From Bradyrhizobium sp. Y36 (GTDB lineage Bacteria; Pseudomonadota; Alphaproteobacteria; Rhizobiales; Xanthobacteraceae), in contig NZ_NWTI01000004.1 of assembly GCF_002531575.1 (NCBI RefSeq), positions 62,001-126,000 of the forward strand: 64,000 nt of DNA. Reading direction: 5' to 3'. Within the stretch, counting starts at the first letter, position 1; each line of letters begins with the position of its first letter. The notes beneath the pieces were generated by a model, which saw only the letters and a program-made list of their open reading frames with translations, searched no databases and was not told the origin of the DNA. The translations under genes and the position numbers were made by a program. This document shows positions 20,633-29,144 of the stretch, piece after piece.

Positions 20633-21223
20633 CTAGATCGGCTGAAAGCCGAGGTCGCCCCGGATTCGGTTGAGGATGTAGGTCCCGTCCCGGGTCGGCA
20701 GAATCCGCTCCAGGCTGGCGCTGTCGATCTTCACATTGGCAAAGCGCGGCCCGGCCGAGACGTCATGGACGGCTTTGGCGAAGGCCTCGACCTCGGCCAT
20801 GGTCGAGATCGCGCAGGCATCCTTGATGCCGCAGGCCCTGGCGACGCCGACGAGGTCGGCGGCCGCGGAAGTGTGGCTGGTCTGGCCGCCGGTCTCGCCA
20901 TAGGCCTCGTTGTCGAGCACCGCGATCGAGAGGTTGGCCGGCTTCTGCAGGCCGATGGTGGCAAGGCTGCCCAGGCCCATCAGCATTTCGCCGTCGCCGG
21001 TGATAACCAGCACCGGAGTTTTCGGCTGCGCCAGTGCGAGGCCGAGCCCGATCATCGCGGCGCCGCCCATGCCGCCCCAGAGATAGAAGTTGCGGGCGTG
21101 GTCGCCGGCTGCGCACATGTCGTTGGTGGAGGCGCCGAGGCCGCCGATCGCGACGACGTCCTTGCGGTTCGCCAGCAGCGTGGAGACCACCTGGCGGCGG
21201 TCGAGGAGATTGGCTTTGCTCAT
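20633..21223 (-). CDS. Sulfopyruvate/phosphonopyruvate decarboxylase-like beta subunit (ThDP-binding)
   Basis: A 196-residue protein equal to the C-terminal, cofactor-binding third of ThDP decarboxylases. The thiamine-diphosphate motif is complete: GDGEMLMG, then LDNEAYG about 24 residues later. It pairs with the upstream gene, whose stop it overlaps by 4 bases; together they match two-subunit sulfopyruvate decarboxylase (ComD plus ComE) or the split form of phosphonopyruvate decarboxylase. No other coenzyme M, phosphonate or sulfonate genes are nearby, so the substrate is unknown. The open frame extends further upstream, but that part is antisense-like arginine-rich sequence overlapping the alpha subunit, so I used MSKANLLDRRQ. 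Confidence 0.85.
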   Translation of the reverse strand: MSKANLLDRRQVVSTLLANRKDVVAIGGLGASTNDMCAAGDHARNFYLWGGMGGAAMIGLGLALAQPKTPVLVITGDGEMLMGLGSLATIGLQKPANLSIAVLDNEAYGETGGQTSHTSAAADLVGVARACGIKDACAISTMAEVEAFAKAVHDVSAGPRFANVKIDSASLERILPTRDGTYILNRIRGDLGFQPI

Positions 21224-21762
21224 TTGGTGAAGACCTTGGCGCCGATCAGGCGCTGCGACAGCAGAACGGCGGTGGGGGTGAGCGCATTGTAGGCCTGCGA
21301 CGCGGCAGCTTCGAGCACGGCCGGCACCTCGGCCGCGTTCGAGGCGCGCAGCACCTGGACACCCGACAGCTCGAACACGCCCTGCGTGGTCGATCCCATC
21401 GGCACCTGCCACGGATTGAACTCGCCCCACTCGCCGCGCATGGTCACCAGCGTCAGGAACGGAAAGCGCAGGATCGGAATCAGCGACAGCATGTTGATGC
21501 AATTGCCGACGCCGCTCGACTGCATCAGCAGCGCGCCGCGCTGTCCTCCCGCCCAGGCGCCGGCGAGAAGCGCCACGCCCTCCTCCTCCGTCGTCAGCGG
21601 AATGCCGCGCATCGTGGACGATGCCAGCACGCGCTGGATCAGCTTCGAATGCCCCGCATCGGGCACGTAAGGCACCTGCCGGACGTCGAAGCGTTGCAAG
21701 GTCGCGAAAATATCGTCGGGCCAATTCGGCACCGTGTCGGCAGCCTCAGCGTGGGCGTGCAT
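21220..21762 (-). CDS. Sulfopyruvate/phosphonopyruvate decarboxylase-like alpha subunit
   Basis: A 180-residue protein equal to the N-terminal pyrimidine-binding domain of ThDP enzymes. The segment TTEEEGVALLAGAWAGGQRGALLMQSSGVGNCINML includes the conserved glutamate needed to activate the cofactor. It overlaps the beta subunit by ATGA. The 120 bases upstream are a shared divergent promoter region with the P450 gene, hinting at a common regulator or pathway, such as handling of a 2-oxo acid. That link is positional inference. Confidence 0.83.
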   Translation of the reverse strand: MHAHAEAADTVPNWPDDIFATLQRFDVRQVPYVPDAGHSKLIQRVLASSTMRGIPLTTEEEGVALLAGAWAGGQRGALLMQSSGVGNCINMLSLIPILRFPFLTLVTMRGEWGEFNPWQVPMGSTTQGVFELSGVQVLRASNAAEVPAVLEAAASQAYNALTPTAVLLSQRLIGAKVFTK

Positions 21763-21882
21763 TTTCCTGTCCAGTCGGCTAGCAAGGTGCCAAGATTCTA
21801 GATCGCCAGACTGTAGACGCAGGCATGCGCCGATCAGAACAACAAAAACGGCATAACGGCTTTAACCGGCGAGTATAACGGG

Positions 21883-23103
21883 ATGAGCGCAAACGCGAAG
21901 GAGCTGGCGGCAAGCTTCGACCTCGAGAAGCTGACGCCGGAATTCTACAACGACCCCTATCCGACCTATCGTGCACTGCGGGAGAACGAGCCGGTCAAGC
22001 GCCTGCGCAGCGGCACCGTGTTCCTGACCCGCTATGACGACCTCGTCACCACCTACAAGAACACGAAATCGTTCAGCTCCGACAAGAAGCGCGAGTTCGC
22101 GCCGAAATACGGCGATACGCCGCTCTACGAGCACCACACCACCAGCCTCGTCTTCAACGATCCGCCGTCGCACACCCGCGTCCGCCGCCTGATCATGGGC
22201 GCGCTGTCGCCGCGGGCGATCGCAGGCATGGAGGGCAACATCGTCAAGCTGGTCGACGGCCTGCTCGACGCCATCGCAGCCAAGGGCCATTGCGAGCTGA
22301 TCGAGGATTTCGCAGCGTCCATCCCCATCGAGGTGATCGGCAACCTGCTCGACGTGCCCCATGACGAACGCGGACCGCTGCGCGACTGGTCGCTGGCGAT
22401 CCTTGGCGCGCTCGAACCCGTGGTGTCGCCCGAGGCGGCTGCCCGCGGCAACAAGGCGGTGCAAGGCTTCCTGACCTATCTTGAAACCCTGGTGGCGCGC
22501 CGGCGCGGCAAGCCCGGCAATCCCGAGCGCGACGTGCTGACGCGCCTGATCCAGGGCGAGGAGAACGGCGAGCGACTGACCGAGAAGGAGCTGCTGCACA
22601 ATTGCATCTTCCTGCTCAATGCCGGCCATGAGACCACAACGAATCTGATCGGCAATGGCCTCGTGGCGCTCGACCGCCATCCCGACCAGAAGCAGCGGCT
22701 GATCGACAACCCCGACATGATCAAGACCGCTGTCGAGGAGATGCTGCGCTACGAGAGCTCGAACCAGCTCGGCAACCGCATGACCACCGAGAAGGTCGAG
22801 CTCGGCGGCGTCATGCTCAAGGCCGGCACGTCGGTGACGCTTTGCATTGGCGCTGCCAATCGCGATCCCGCGCAGTTCCCCGACCCTGAAAGCTTCGACA
22901 TCGCGCGTACGCCGAACCGGCATCTCGCGTTTGCCACCGGCGCGCATCAATGCGCCGGCATGGCGCTGGCGCGGCTGGAAGGCGCGATTGCGATCTCGCG
23001 CTTCCTGGCGCGCTTCCCGAATTACGCCGTGAGCGGAAAGCCGGTGCGGGGCGGACGGGTGCGATTCCGCGGGTTCTTGAGCGTGCCCTGCGCCATCGGC
23101 TGA
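21883..23103 (+). CDS. Cytochrome P450
   Basis: A 406-residue soluble bacterial P450. The oxygen-activation helix reads LNAGHETTTNL near 245-255, the K-helix ExxR is E286-M-L-R289, and the heme-binding loop FATGAHQCAGMALAR has the cysteine ligand at C357. All catalytic elements are intact. There is no ferredoxin or reductase gene next to it, though a ferredoxin-reductase-like flavoprotein is at 35210-36427. The family resembles bacterial CYPs that hydroxylate small hydrophobic compounds, but a family number cannot be assigned by eye. It stands alone, divergent from the decarboxylase pair. Confidence 0.93.
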   Translation: MSANAKELAASFDLEKLTPEFYNDPYPTYRALRENEPVKRLRSGTVFLTRYDDLVTTYKNTKSFSSDKKREFAPKYGDTPLYEHHTTSLVFNDPPSHTRVRRLIMGALSPRAIAGMEGNIVKLVDGLLDAIAAKGHCELIEDFAASIPIEVIGNLLDVPHDERGPLRDWSLAILGALEPVVSPEAAARGNKAVQGFLTYLETLVARRRGKPGNPERDVLTRLIQGEENGERLTEKELLHNCIFLLNAGHETTTNLIGNGLVALDRHPDQKQRLIDNPDMIKTAVEEMLRYESSNQLGNRMTTEKVELGGVMLKAGTSVTLCIGAANRDPAQFPDPESFDIARTPNRHLAFATGAHQCAGMALARLEGAIAISRFLARFPNYAVSGKPVRGGRVRFRGFLSVPCAIG

Positions 23104-23202
23104 GGCGCGACATCAAAAACTGCGAAAACAACCCCATGCACAGTAGCCAACGCATTGATGCATCTCGGTAATCACCAGCGCTGGCACACGGTATTCAAAT
23201 AC

Positions 23203-24066
23203 CTAAACCACCGCTTTGTGTCGCGCGATGCAGGTGCGCAGCACTTCATCCATCGGCTGGCCCCACCACTCGTTGGAGAAGATCTCGATCTCGGAATAGC
23301 CGGCAAAGCCCTGCGCTTCGACGGCCTGACGCACTGATTTGATGTCGATGACGCCATCGCCCATCATGCCGCGGTCGTTGAGAATATCCTTGGTCGGCAC
23401 CAGCCAGTCGCAGACATGAAACGCGAGCAGGCGATCCTTGCCGGCGCGGACAATCTGGCCCATCAGCTCCGGGTCCCACCAGATGTGATAGACGTCGAGC
23501 GCGACGCCAAGCATGCCAGTGCGGCCGGGGTCGAGCCGGTCACAGATATCGAGCGCCTGCTTCGTCGTGTTCACGCAGGCCCGGTCGGCTGCATAGGCCG
23601 GATGCAAAGGCTCGATCGCCAGCGGCAGGTTCGCCTGTTTGGCGTAGTCGAGCATCTCGGCCAGCGCTTCTTCGACCTGCCCGCGCGCCGCCACGAGATC
23701 CTTCGAGGCCTCGCTGCCCGGCCGCGAATATTGCGGCAGACCGCCGACGACCAGAACGATGCAGGGCGCGCCCAGTGCCTTGGCCTCGTCGACGCAACGG
23801 CGATTGTCATCGCGCACCTCGCCCCGACGCGCACCGTCGGAGGTGAACATGCCGCCGCGGCAATAGCCCGAGAGTTCGAGGCCGGCCTCGCGCGCCGCGC
23901 GCGCGGCGCGGTCGAGACCGACGGCGGCGACCTGGTCACGCCAGGGATCGATGGCGCGGATCCCGTGCCTCGCACAGGCCTCGATGATCTCGACGAGGTT
24001 GCCCTGCTTGCGGACGGTCGCCGTGTTCAGCGAGAGCCAGCGGTGGTCGGACGAGAAATCGCGCAT
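23203..24066 (-). CDS. Sugar phosphate isomerase/epimerase-like TIM-barrel protein
   Basis: A 287-residue xylose-isomerase-like barrel. Metal-ligand positions of the family can be seen as E in AIEPLHP, D and H in ALDVYHIWWDPE, H in FHVCDW and E in YSEIEIFSNEWW. Such proteins isomerise, epimerise or dehydrate sugars and inositol derivatives. It is the last gene of the long leftward operon and overlaps the DUF993 gene stop by 1 base. With the dehydrogenase and enolase-type genes upstream it suggests breakdown of a polyol or sugar acid. Substrate is unknown. Confidence 0.85.
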   Translation of the reverse strand: MRDFSSDHRWLSLNTATVRKQGNLVEIIEACARHGIRAIDPWRDQVAAVGLDRAARAAREAGLELSGYCRGGMFTSDGARRGEVRDDNRRCVDEAKALGAPCIVLVVGGLPQYSRPGSEASKDLVAARGQVEEALAEMLDYAKQANLPLAIEPLHPAYAADRACVNTTKQALDICDRLDPGRTGMLGVALDVYHIWWDPELMGQIVRAGKDRLLAFHVCDWLVPTKDILNDRGMMGDGVIDIKSVRQAVEAQGFAGYSEIEIFSNEWWGQPMDEVLRTCIARHKAVV

Positions 24067-25256
24067 CAGGATTCGATCCCATGCGAGGCCAGCACGGTCT
24101 TCATCCGCCGCGTCGCGAGTTCGGGGTTGGCGAGCAGGCCAGCCTTGTCGGCGAGACGGAACAGCTCGGCAAGATGCAGCGTGGAGCGCGTGCTCTCCTG
24201 TCCGCCGACCATGGTGAAATGATCCTGATGGCCGTTGAGATAGGCCATGAACACGACGCCGGTCTTGTAGAAGCGCGTCGGCGCCTTGAAGATGTGGCGC
24301 GACAGCGGCACCGTCGGCCCCAGCACGTCGTGGAAGCCGGCTTCGTCGCCAGCCGCCAGCCGCGACAGCGCGTAGGACGCTGCCGGCGCGATCGCGTCAA
24401 AAATGCCGAGCAGCGCGTGCGAAAAGCCCTGTTCGTCGCCGGCGATCAGCTCCGCATAGTTGAAGTCGTCGCCGGTGTACATCTTGATGCGCTTGTCCAA
24501 GCGGCGGCGCATGTCGATCTCGCGCTGCTTGTCGAGCAGCGAGACCTTGACGCCGTCCACCTTGGCGGCGTTGCCGTTGATGATGGCGACGGCCGTGTCC
24601 ATGGCCTTGTCGAGGTCCTTGGTACCCCAATAGCCCGATAGCGCGGGATCGAACATGTCGCCGAGCCAATGGATGATCACGGGCTCGCGAACCTGCGACA
24701 GCACGCGGTCATAGACCCTGGCGTAATCGTCGGCGTTACGGCCGAGCTTGGCCAGGGCGCGCGACGCCATCAGGATGATGCGGCCGCCGACCTTCTCGAC
24801 TGCCGAGATCTGCTCCTCATAGGCACGGATGACATCGTCGACGGTCCTGGCGTCCTCGACCGCCAGATGATCGGTGCCCGCACCGGAGAACACCAGCGCA
24901 TTGCGCCGCTTGGCGGCGCCGACAGAGCGCGTGATCAGCTCCAGCGAGGTCGGCCAGTCCAGCCCCATGCCACGCTGTGCGGTGTCCATGGCTTCGGCAA
25001 CGCCGAGGCCGAGGTCCCAGACATGCTCGCGAAAGGCGATGGTCTTGTCCCAGTCGACGGCCACTGAAAGCCAGGGGTCATTGTCGGCGAAGGGATCGGC
25101 CACCGTATGCACGGCCGAGAAAGCGATGCGGTTCAGCGGCCCCTCGAGCTTTGCGGGGAACGTGCGCGAGGCCGCGAGGCGATAGGTTTCGATCGAGCGA
25201 TCGGCCTTCGGCAGCTTGAGCGACAGGGATGACATCGGCGGGACCGGCTTGTTCAT
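24066..25256 (-). CDS. DUF993 family, dihydrodipicolinate synthase-like protein
   Basis: A 396-residue protein that I match to DUF993, a family usually annotated as dihydrodipicolinate-synthase-like. It should be a TIM barrel, and the lysine in DGVKVSLLDK is a reasonable Schiff-base candidate by analogy. The reaction would be aldol cleavage or decarboxylation of a 2-oxo acid or sugar derivative, but none is established. The start MNKPVPPMSSLSLKL was preferred because the longer frame runs into a palindromic repeat; the M at MSSLSL is an alternative. It lies in the same operon as a Gfo/Idh/MocA dehydrogenase and an isomerase. Confidence 0.82.
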   Translation of the reverse strand: MNKPVPPMSSLSLKLPKADRSIETYRLAASRTFPAKLEGPLNRIAFSAVHTVADPFADNDPWLSVAVDWDKTIAFREHVWDLGLGVAEAMDTAQRGMGLDWPTSLELITRSVGAAKRRNALVFSGAGTDHLAVEDARTVDDVIRAYEEQISAVEKVGGRIILMASRALAKLGRNADDYARVYDRVLSQVREPVIIHWLGDMFDPALSGYWGTKDLDKAMDTAVAIINGNAAKVDGVKVSLLDKQREIDMRRRLDKRIKMYTGDDFNYAELIAGDEQGFSHALLGIFDAIAPAASYALSRLAAGDEAGFHDVLGPTVPLSRHIFKAPTRFYKTGVVFMAYLNGHQDHFTMVGGQESTRSTLHLAELFRLADKAGLLANPELATRRMKTVLASHGIES

Positions 25257-25273
25257 GATTTCAGACCTCTCCC

Positions 25274-25359
25274 CGTCATTGCGAGGAGCGAAGCGACGAA
25301 GCAATCCAGGCTGCTGCCGCGGAGGCAATCTGGATTGCTTCGCTTCGCTCGCAATGACG
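25274..25359. repeat. Dispersed palindromic repeat, family B, copy 1
   Basis: An 86-base inverted repeat with outer arms CGTCATTGCGA and CGCAATGACG and inner GAAGCAATCCAG matched by CTGGATTGCTTCG. Related copies are at 32085-32170 (very close) and 44305-44384 (degenerate). It sits inside the catabolic operon between the dehydrogenase and DUF993 genes. This is a widespread type of rhizobial intergenic palindrome. Confidence 0.85.
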
Positions 25360-25391
25360 GCTCAATAGACATCGAGACTTATCCAATCAAC

Positions 25392-26543
25392 TCACACCTT
25401 GATCGGCGCGACGTCGATCCAGCGCCGCTCCTTCCAGCTCTTCAGGGCGCATTCGGCGAGCTGCACGCCCTTGGCGCCTTCGAGCAGGGTGAACTTGTAG
25501 GGCGCATCCTCGTAGACGTGGCGGATGAACATCTCCCACTGCTCCTTGAAGCCGTTGTCGTAGCTGACGTTGTCGGGCAGCTTCTGCCAGTCGCCGTAGA
25601 AATCGTGCAGCCGCTTCTCGTCGGGATTCCACACCGGCCGCGGGGTCGCCTGCCGGGCCTGGATCATGCAGTCGGTGAGGCCTGCAACAGCCGAACCGAG
25701 CGTGCCGTCGACCTGGAAGGTGACGAGATCGTCGCGGTAGACACGCGTGACCCAGGACATGTTGATGTGGGCGATGACGCCGCCCTCGAGCTGGAAGGTG
25801 GCGTAGGCGGAATCGTCCGCGGTCGCCTTGTACTTCTTGCCCTGCTCGTCGAAGCGCTCGGGAATGTCGGTGTTGCCGATGCAGACCACGCTTCTAACGT
25901 TGCCGAAGAGGTTGTCGAGCACGTAGCGCCAGTGGCAGACCATGTCGAGAATGATGCCGCCGCCGTCCTCGTCGCGGTAGTTCCAGGACGGCCGCTGCGC
26001 CTCCTGCCAGCCGCCTTCGAACACCCAATAACCGAACTCGCCGCGCACCGAGAGGATGCGGCCGAAGAAACCGGAATCGCGCAGGAAGGCGATCTTCTTC
26101 AGGCCGGGCAGGAACAGCTTGTCCTGCACCGTGCCGTGCTTGACGCCCTTGGAGTTGGCGAGCTTCACGACCTCGAGCGCTTCCTCGAAATTGGTCGCGA
26201 TCGGCTTCTCGCAATAGACATGCTTGCCGGCATTGATCGCCTGGGTCAGCAGACCCGGCCGCGCCTGCGTGGTCGCGGCGTCGAAGAACATGGTGTCGTT
26301 CTTGTCGGCGAGCGCCGCGTCGAGATCGGTGGTCCAGCGCGTGATATTGTACCGCTTGGCGAGCGCCTCGACCTTCTCGGCGCTGCGGCCGACCAGGATC
26401 GGATCGGGCATGATGCGGTCGCCGTTCTTCAGGCGCACGCCGCCCTGGTCGCGGATCGCGACGATCGAGCGGATCAGATGCTGGTTGAGCCCCATGCGGC
26501 CGGTGACGCCGTTCATGATGAGGCCGAGGCGTTGGGTGGTCAT
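25392..26543 (-). CDS. Gfo/Idh/MocA family dehydrogenase
   Basis: A 383-residue NAD(P)-dependent oxidoreductase. The N-terminal Rossmann motif is unusual in wording (NGVTGRMG). The catalytic lysine is in CEKPIA, and the second catalytic pair is in ILDMVCHWRYVLDN (D and H). The C-terminal half is the family's substrate-binding sheet. AGGAG is well placed 7 bases before MTTQRLGLI. Substrates of relatives include inositols, glucosides and other polyols, usually oxidised at C2 or C3. It is probably the first oxidation step of the surrounding pathway. Confidence 0.9.
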   Translation of the reverse strand: MTTQRLGLIMNGVTGRMGLNQHLIRSIVAIRDQGGVRLKNGDRIMPDPILVGRSAEKVEALAKRYNITRWTTDLDAALADKNDTMFFDAATTQARPGLLTQAINAGKHVYCEKPIATNFEEALEVVKLANSKGVKHGTVQDKLFLPGLKKIAFLRDSGFFGRILSVRGEFGYWVFEGGWQEAQRPSWNYRDEDGGGIILDMVCHWRYVLDNLFGNVRSVVCIGNTDIPERFDEQGKKYKATADDSAYATFQLEGGVIAHINMSWVTRVYRDDLVTFQVDGTLGSAVAGLTDCMIQARQATPRPVWNPDEKRLHDFYGDWQKLPDNVSYDNGFKEQWEMFIRHVYEDAPYKFTLLEGAKGVQLAECALKSWKERRWIDVAPIKV

Positions 26544-26548
26544 GCCAA

Positions 26549-27946
26549 TTACTCCTGAAGTGATCTTGTCTGTTCGAGCGGGCAAAGCGCCGACCAGTCC
26601 GGATGGACCGACGTCGCAAAACCCACGGTGTTGAGCGATCCCGTCAGGAGATCGCCGTTGTGAATGGAGAGCCGGATGCCCTGTCCGGCATCGGCGTAGA
26701 GATCAGGATGCGCGGCGGCAAAGGCCGCAGCTTCCGCGGCCGGCGTGTCGCCGAAGCCGTCGACATAGTGATGGCCGTTGCGCTCGGCGTGGTCGAGGCA
26801 AAGCAGCGCGCCGAGCGCCAGATCCTGTTGAAGAGCAAGCCCGGGCTGACAGGTCAGGTCTTCGCCCGCCACGAAACATTCCGCGCCCTCGTCGTTCAGC
26901 TTGGCGATGCGGGTGAAGTTGACGATCGACTTGTAGATGCCTTTGCAGGACTTCGACGAGACGCCGCGGTAACCGAGTTTGTAGGCGGTCGGCCAGGCGT
27001 CATATGAATCATCCGCCTCGTCGATGATGAAGTCGCGCCAACGCAAGGCTTCGCTGAGCGGCGATTGACGCGTGACATCGCGCGGCATCGGCTGCTCGAT
27101 ATAGAGCAGCTTGCCGAAGATTGGCTCCAGGGCGCTGTCGCGCTCCAGCCGATTGACCAGCGACTCAAGCGCCGTCACGTCCGCATATTGTTCATTGCCG
27201 TCGAGCGTGACCTTGTAGCCGTAAGGCAGCGCCACCAGCTCCCGGCCGATACGGGTCAGCCGGGCGGCATCCGCCTCGGGATCGCCGCCGAGCTTCAGCT
27301 TGAAATAGCGCGCGCCGGAATTTTCCTTCGGATCGGCTACGCCGCCATAGCCTTCGACCTTGTCGTCGAGGCCGACAGTGTGGCGAACGGCAACGCGTTC
27401 AGACCGATACTGAATGGCAAGAGCGAGACATCGCGCGACATCACCGTCATTCAGGTCGGGCGTGAGCCGTGCGTCGATGCCGGCGATGTTGCCGGCCATG
27501 CCATCAAAGAAGTTCGTCTCGACACCGCGGAGCAGCGCATCGAGGATCGCCTTGTCGATCTCCGCCGGACCATAAGCGGCGGCCAACGCCGGAATGTTCT
27601 TCTTCGCGCAAGTCGCGATCTGGGCGCCGATGCAGGAGGCATGCAGATCGAACGCGGTCTGATAGCCGGTACGCGCCAGATAAAGTCCGCGCGCGATCTC
27701 AAGCGAGCGGCGCAGGCCGTCAACCGTCTGCGCCGGCGACAGCTCCGGCCGCTTGTCGAACCATTTCGGCACCAGCAGCTCGGCGCTGGCGCCGACCGCG
27801 CTTCCCCTGCCCTCGACCTCGATGTCGACCCGCACGAACAGCTGCGGCGTCGCGTTGATGGTGATCGCGCCAAAGCGGAACGGCCGTGCGAATTGCACGG
27901 GACGTTCGAAGAAGGCGATGTCTCGCAGCTTCAGGCGCACAGGCAT
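26549..27946 (-). CDS. Enolase-superfamily (mandelate racemase/muconate lactonising-like) enzyme
   Basis: A 465-residue protein with the enolase-superfamily layout: N-terminal capping domain, then barrel. The KxK catalytic pair is in YFKLKLGG, and the metal ligands appear as D in TLDGNEQY, E in LLYIEQPMP and an acidic residue in IIDEADD. A second lysine set follows in GVSSKSCKGIYKS. The family abstracts a proton next to a carboxylate, giving dehydration or racemisation of sugar acids. It is longer than typical members (about 370-400), with extra sequence between the capping domain and barrel. It ends 5 bases before the dehydrogenase start. Confidence 0.82.
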   Translation of the reverse strand: MPVRLKLRDIAFFERPVQFARPFRFGAITINATPQLFVRVDIEVEGRGSAVGASAELLVPKWFDKRPELSPAQTVDGLRRSLEIARGLYLARTGYQTAFDLHASCIGAQIATCAKKNIPALAAAYGPAEIDKAILDALLRGVETNFFDGMAGNIAGIDARLTPDLNDGDVARCLALAIQYRSERVAVRHTVGLDDKVEGYGGVADPKENSGARYFKLKLGGDPEADAARLTRIGRELVALPYGYKVTLDGNEQYADVTALESLVNRLERDSALEPIFGKLLYIEQPMPRDVTRQSPLSEALRWRDFIIDEADDSYDAWPTAYKLGYRGVSSKSCKGIYKSIVNFTRIAKLNDEGAECFVAGEDLTCQPGLALQQDLALGALLCLDHAERNGHHYVDGFGDTPAAEAAAFAAAHPDLYADAGQGIRLSIHNGDLLTGSLNTVGFATSVHPDWSALCPLEQTRSLQE

Positions 27947-27983
27947 GGTCAGCTTGCCCCACAAATCGGGCAGTACGGAGGGT

Positions 27984-28110
27984 CACCTCTCCCGCTTGCG
28001 GGAGAGGTCGTCGCGCGAAGCGCGGCGGGTGAGGGCTTCTTCCTCTGGGGGAGTCTTGCCAGCGGAGACACCCTCTCCCCAACCCTCCCCCACAGGCGGG
28101 GGAGGGAGCG
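27984..28110. repeat. Intergenic palindromic repeat region, family F
   Basis: This contains CACCTCTCCCGCTTGCGGGAGAGGTCG, a perfect hairpin, followed by the spacer GCGCGAAGCGCGGCGGGTGAGGG and then CCCTCTCCCCAACCCTCCCCCACAGGCGGGGGAGGG. The pattern matches short repeats found before and after many genes in rhizobial chromosomes. It fills most of the 201-base gap between the importer ATPase and the enolase-type gene in the same operon, so it may act as an RNA stem within the message. Confidence 0.7.
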
Positions 28111-28147
28111 CACCGTTCGTGTGGTTCGCTCAAAGAACTCCATCGTC

Positions 28148-28993
28148 CTAGTCCAGCGCGCCTTGCGAAAAGAAATGCTTGCGGATGCGCTGCACGAGCT
28201 CCGTGAACACGGGGTCGGCCATCACGTCGAGCGAGCGCGGGCGCGGCAACAGTACGTCGTAGATCGCGGCGACCGCGCCGGGACGCTCGGTCATGACGAG
28301 CACGCGATCCGCCAGGAACACCGCTTCCGGAATGGAGTGCGTGATCAGCAGCACCGTCTTTTTGGTCTCGCGCTGGATCCGCATCAATTCGACGTTCATC
28401 CGCTCGCGCGTCAGTGCGTCGAGCGCGCCGAACGGCTCGTCCATCAGCATGATCTTTGGGTCATGCACCAGCGCGCGGCAGATCGAAGCCCGCTGCTGCA
28501 TGCCCCCGGAAAGCTGCCAGGGCAGCTTTTTCTCGAATCCTTCGAGGCCGACCATCTTCAGCAACGATTTGGCGCGATCGAGATATTGCTGCCGCGGCAA
28601 TTTCTTCATGTCGATCGGCAGCATCACGTTGCTGATGATGTTGCGCCAAGGCAGCAGCAACGCGTTCTGGAAGACGATGCCGACATTGCCGTGCGGCGTC
28701 GTCACCTTCTCGCCTTCGACCAGGATTTCGCCAGTGGTCGGCGGCAACAGCCCCGAAATCAGCTTGAGCAGCGTGGACTTGCCGCAGCCGGAAGGCCCGA
28801 CCACGACGAAGAACTCGCCGTCGTTGATGTGAAAGTCGAGCGGCCGCAGCGACGGCACATCGCCGTCGCGCGTCCGGTAGGTCTTCGACACGCCCGATAG
28901 CTTGATGCCCGACGCATCGCCGGCAGCCCGGTCGCTCACCAGTCTCAGATGCGCGGCCGGCTGCACATCGACGGGTTTGGTCGCTGAGTTCAT
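28148..28993 (-). CDS. ABC importer ATPase, NitT/TauT family
   Basis: A 281-residue ATPase of the nitrate/sulfonate/taurine-type importers. Walker A is GPSGCGKST, the signature LSGGMQQRASI, and Walker B IMLMDEPFGALD, with the switch histidine in LITHSIPEA. GGAGAG stands 6 bases before MNSATKPVD; the longer open frame upstream is translated repeat. It works with the binding protein and permease encoded just upstream. A low-complexity tail of about 20 residues precedes the domain. Confidence 0.93.
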   Translation of the reverse strand: MNSATKPVDVQPAAHLRLVSDRAAGDASGIKLSGVSKTYRTRDGDVPSLRPLDFHINDGEFFVVVGPSGCGKSTLLKLISGLLPPTTGEILVEGEKVTTPHGNVGIVFQNALLLPWRNIISNVMLPIDMKKLPRQQYLDRAKSLLKMVGLEGFEKKLPWQLSGGMQQRASICRALVHDPKIMLMDEPFGALDALTRERMNVELMRIQRETKKTVLLITHSIPEAVFLADRVLVMTERPGAVAAIYDVLLPRPRSLDVMADPVFTELVQRIRKHFFSQGALD

Positions 28994-29010
28994 CGCAATT
29001 CTCTCCACCC

Positions 29011-29128
29011 GTCGTCCCTGCGAACGCAGGGACCCATACGCCGTGCGGGCGCGTCCGGGCACGCGGGTGGAGACCTTCCGTAACCATCGAGGCCGGTGGC
29101 TATGGGTCCCTGCGTTCGCAGGGACGAC
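29011..29128. repeat. Intergenic palindromic repeat, family E
   Basis: Outer arms GTCGTCCCTGCGAACGCAGG and CCTGCGTTCGCAGGGACGAC are inverted, with ACCCATA matched by TATGGGT inside. It occupies most of the gap between the importer ATPase and the binding-protein gene. The ends are themselves small palindromes (TGCGAACGCA). I saw one copy in this window. Confidence 0.75.
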
Positions 29129-29144
29129 AGCGGAGAATGATCGC

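Noticed and set aside
29011..29128. Inverted repeats considered as CRISPR repeats
   Set aside because: There is a single palindromic unit with no regular direct repeats and spacers, and no cas genes are nearby.
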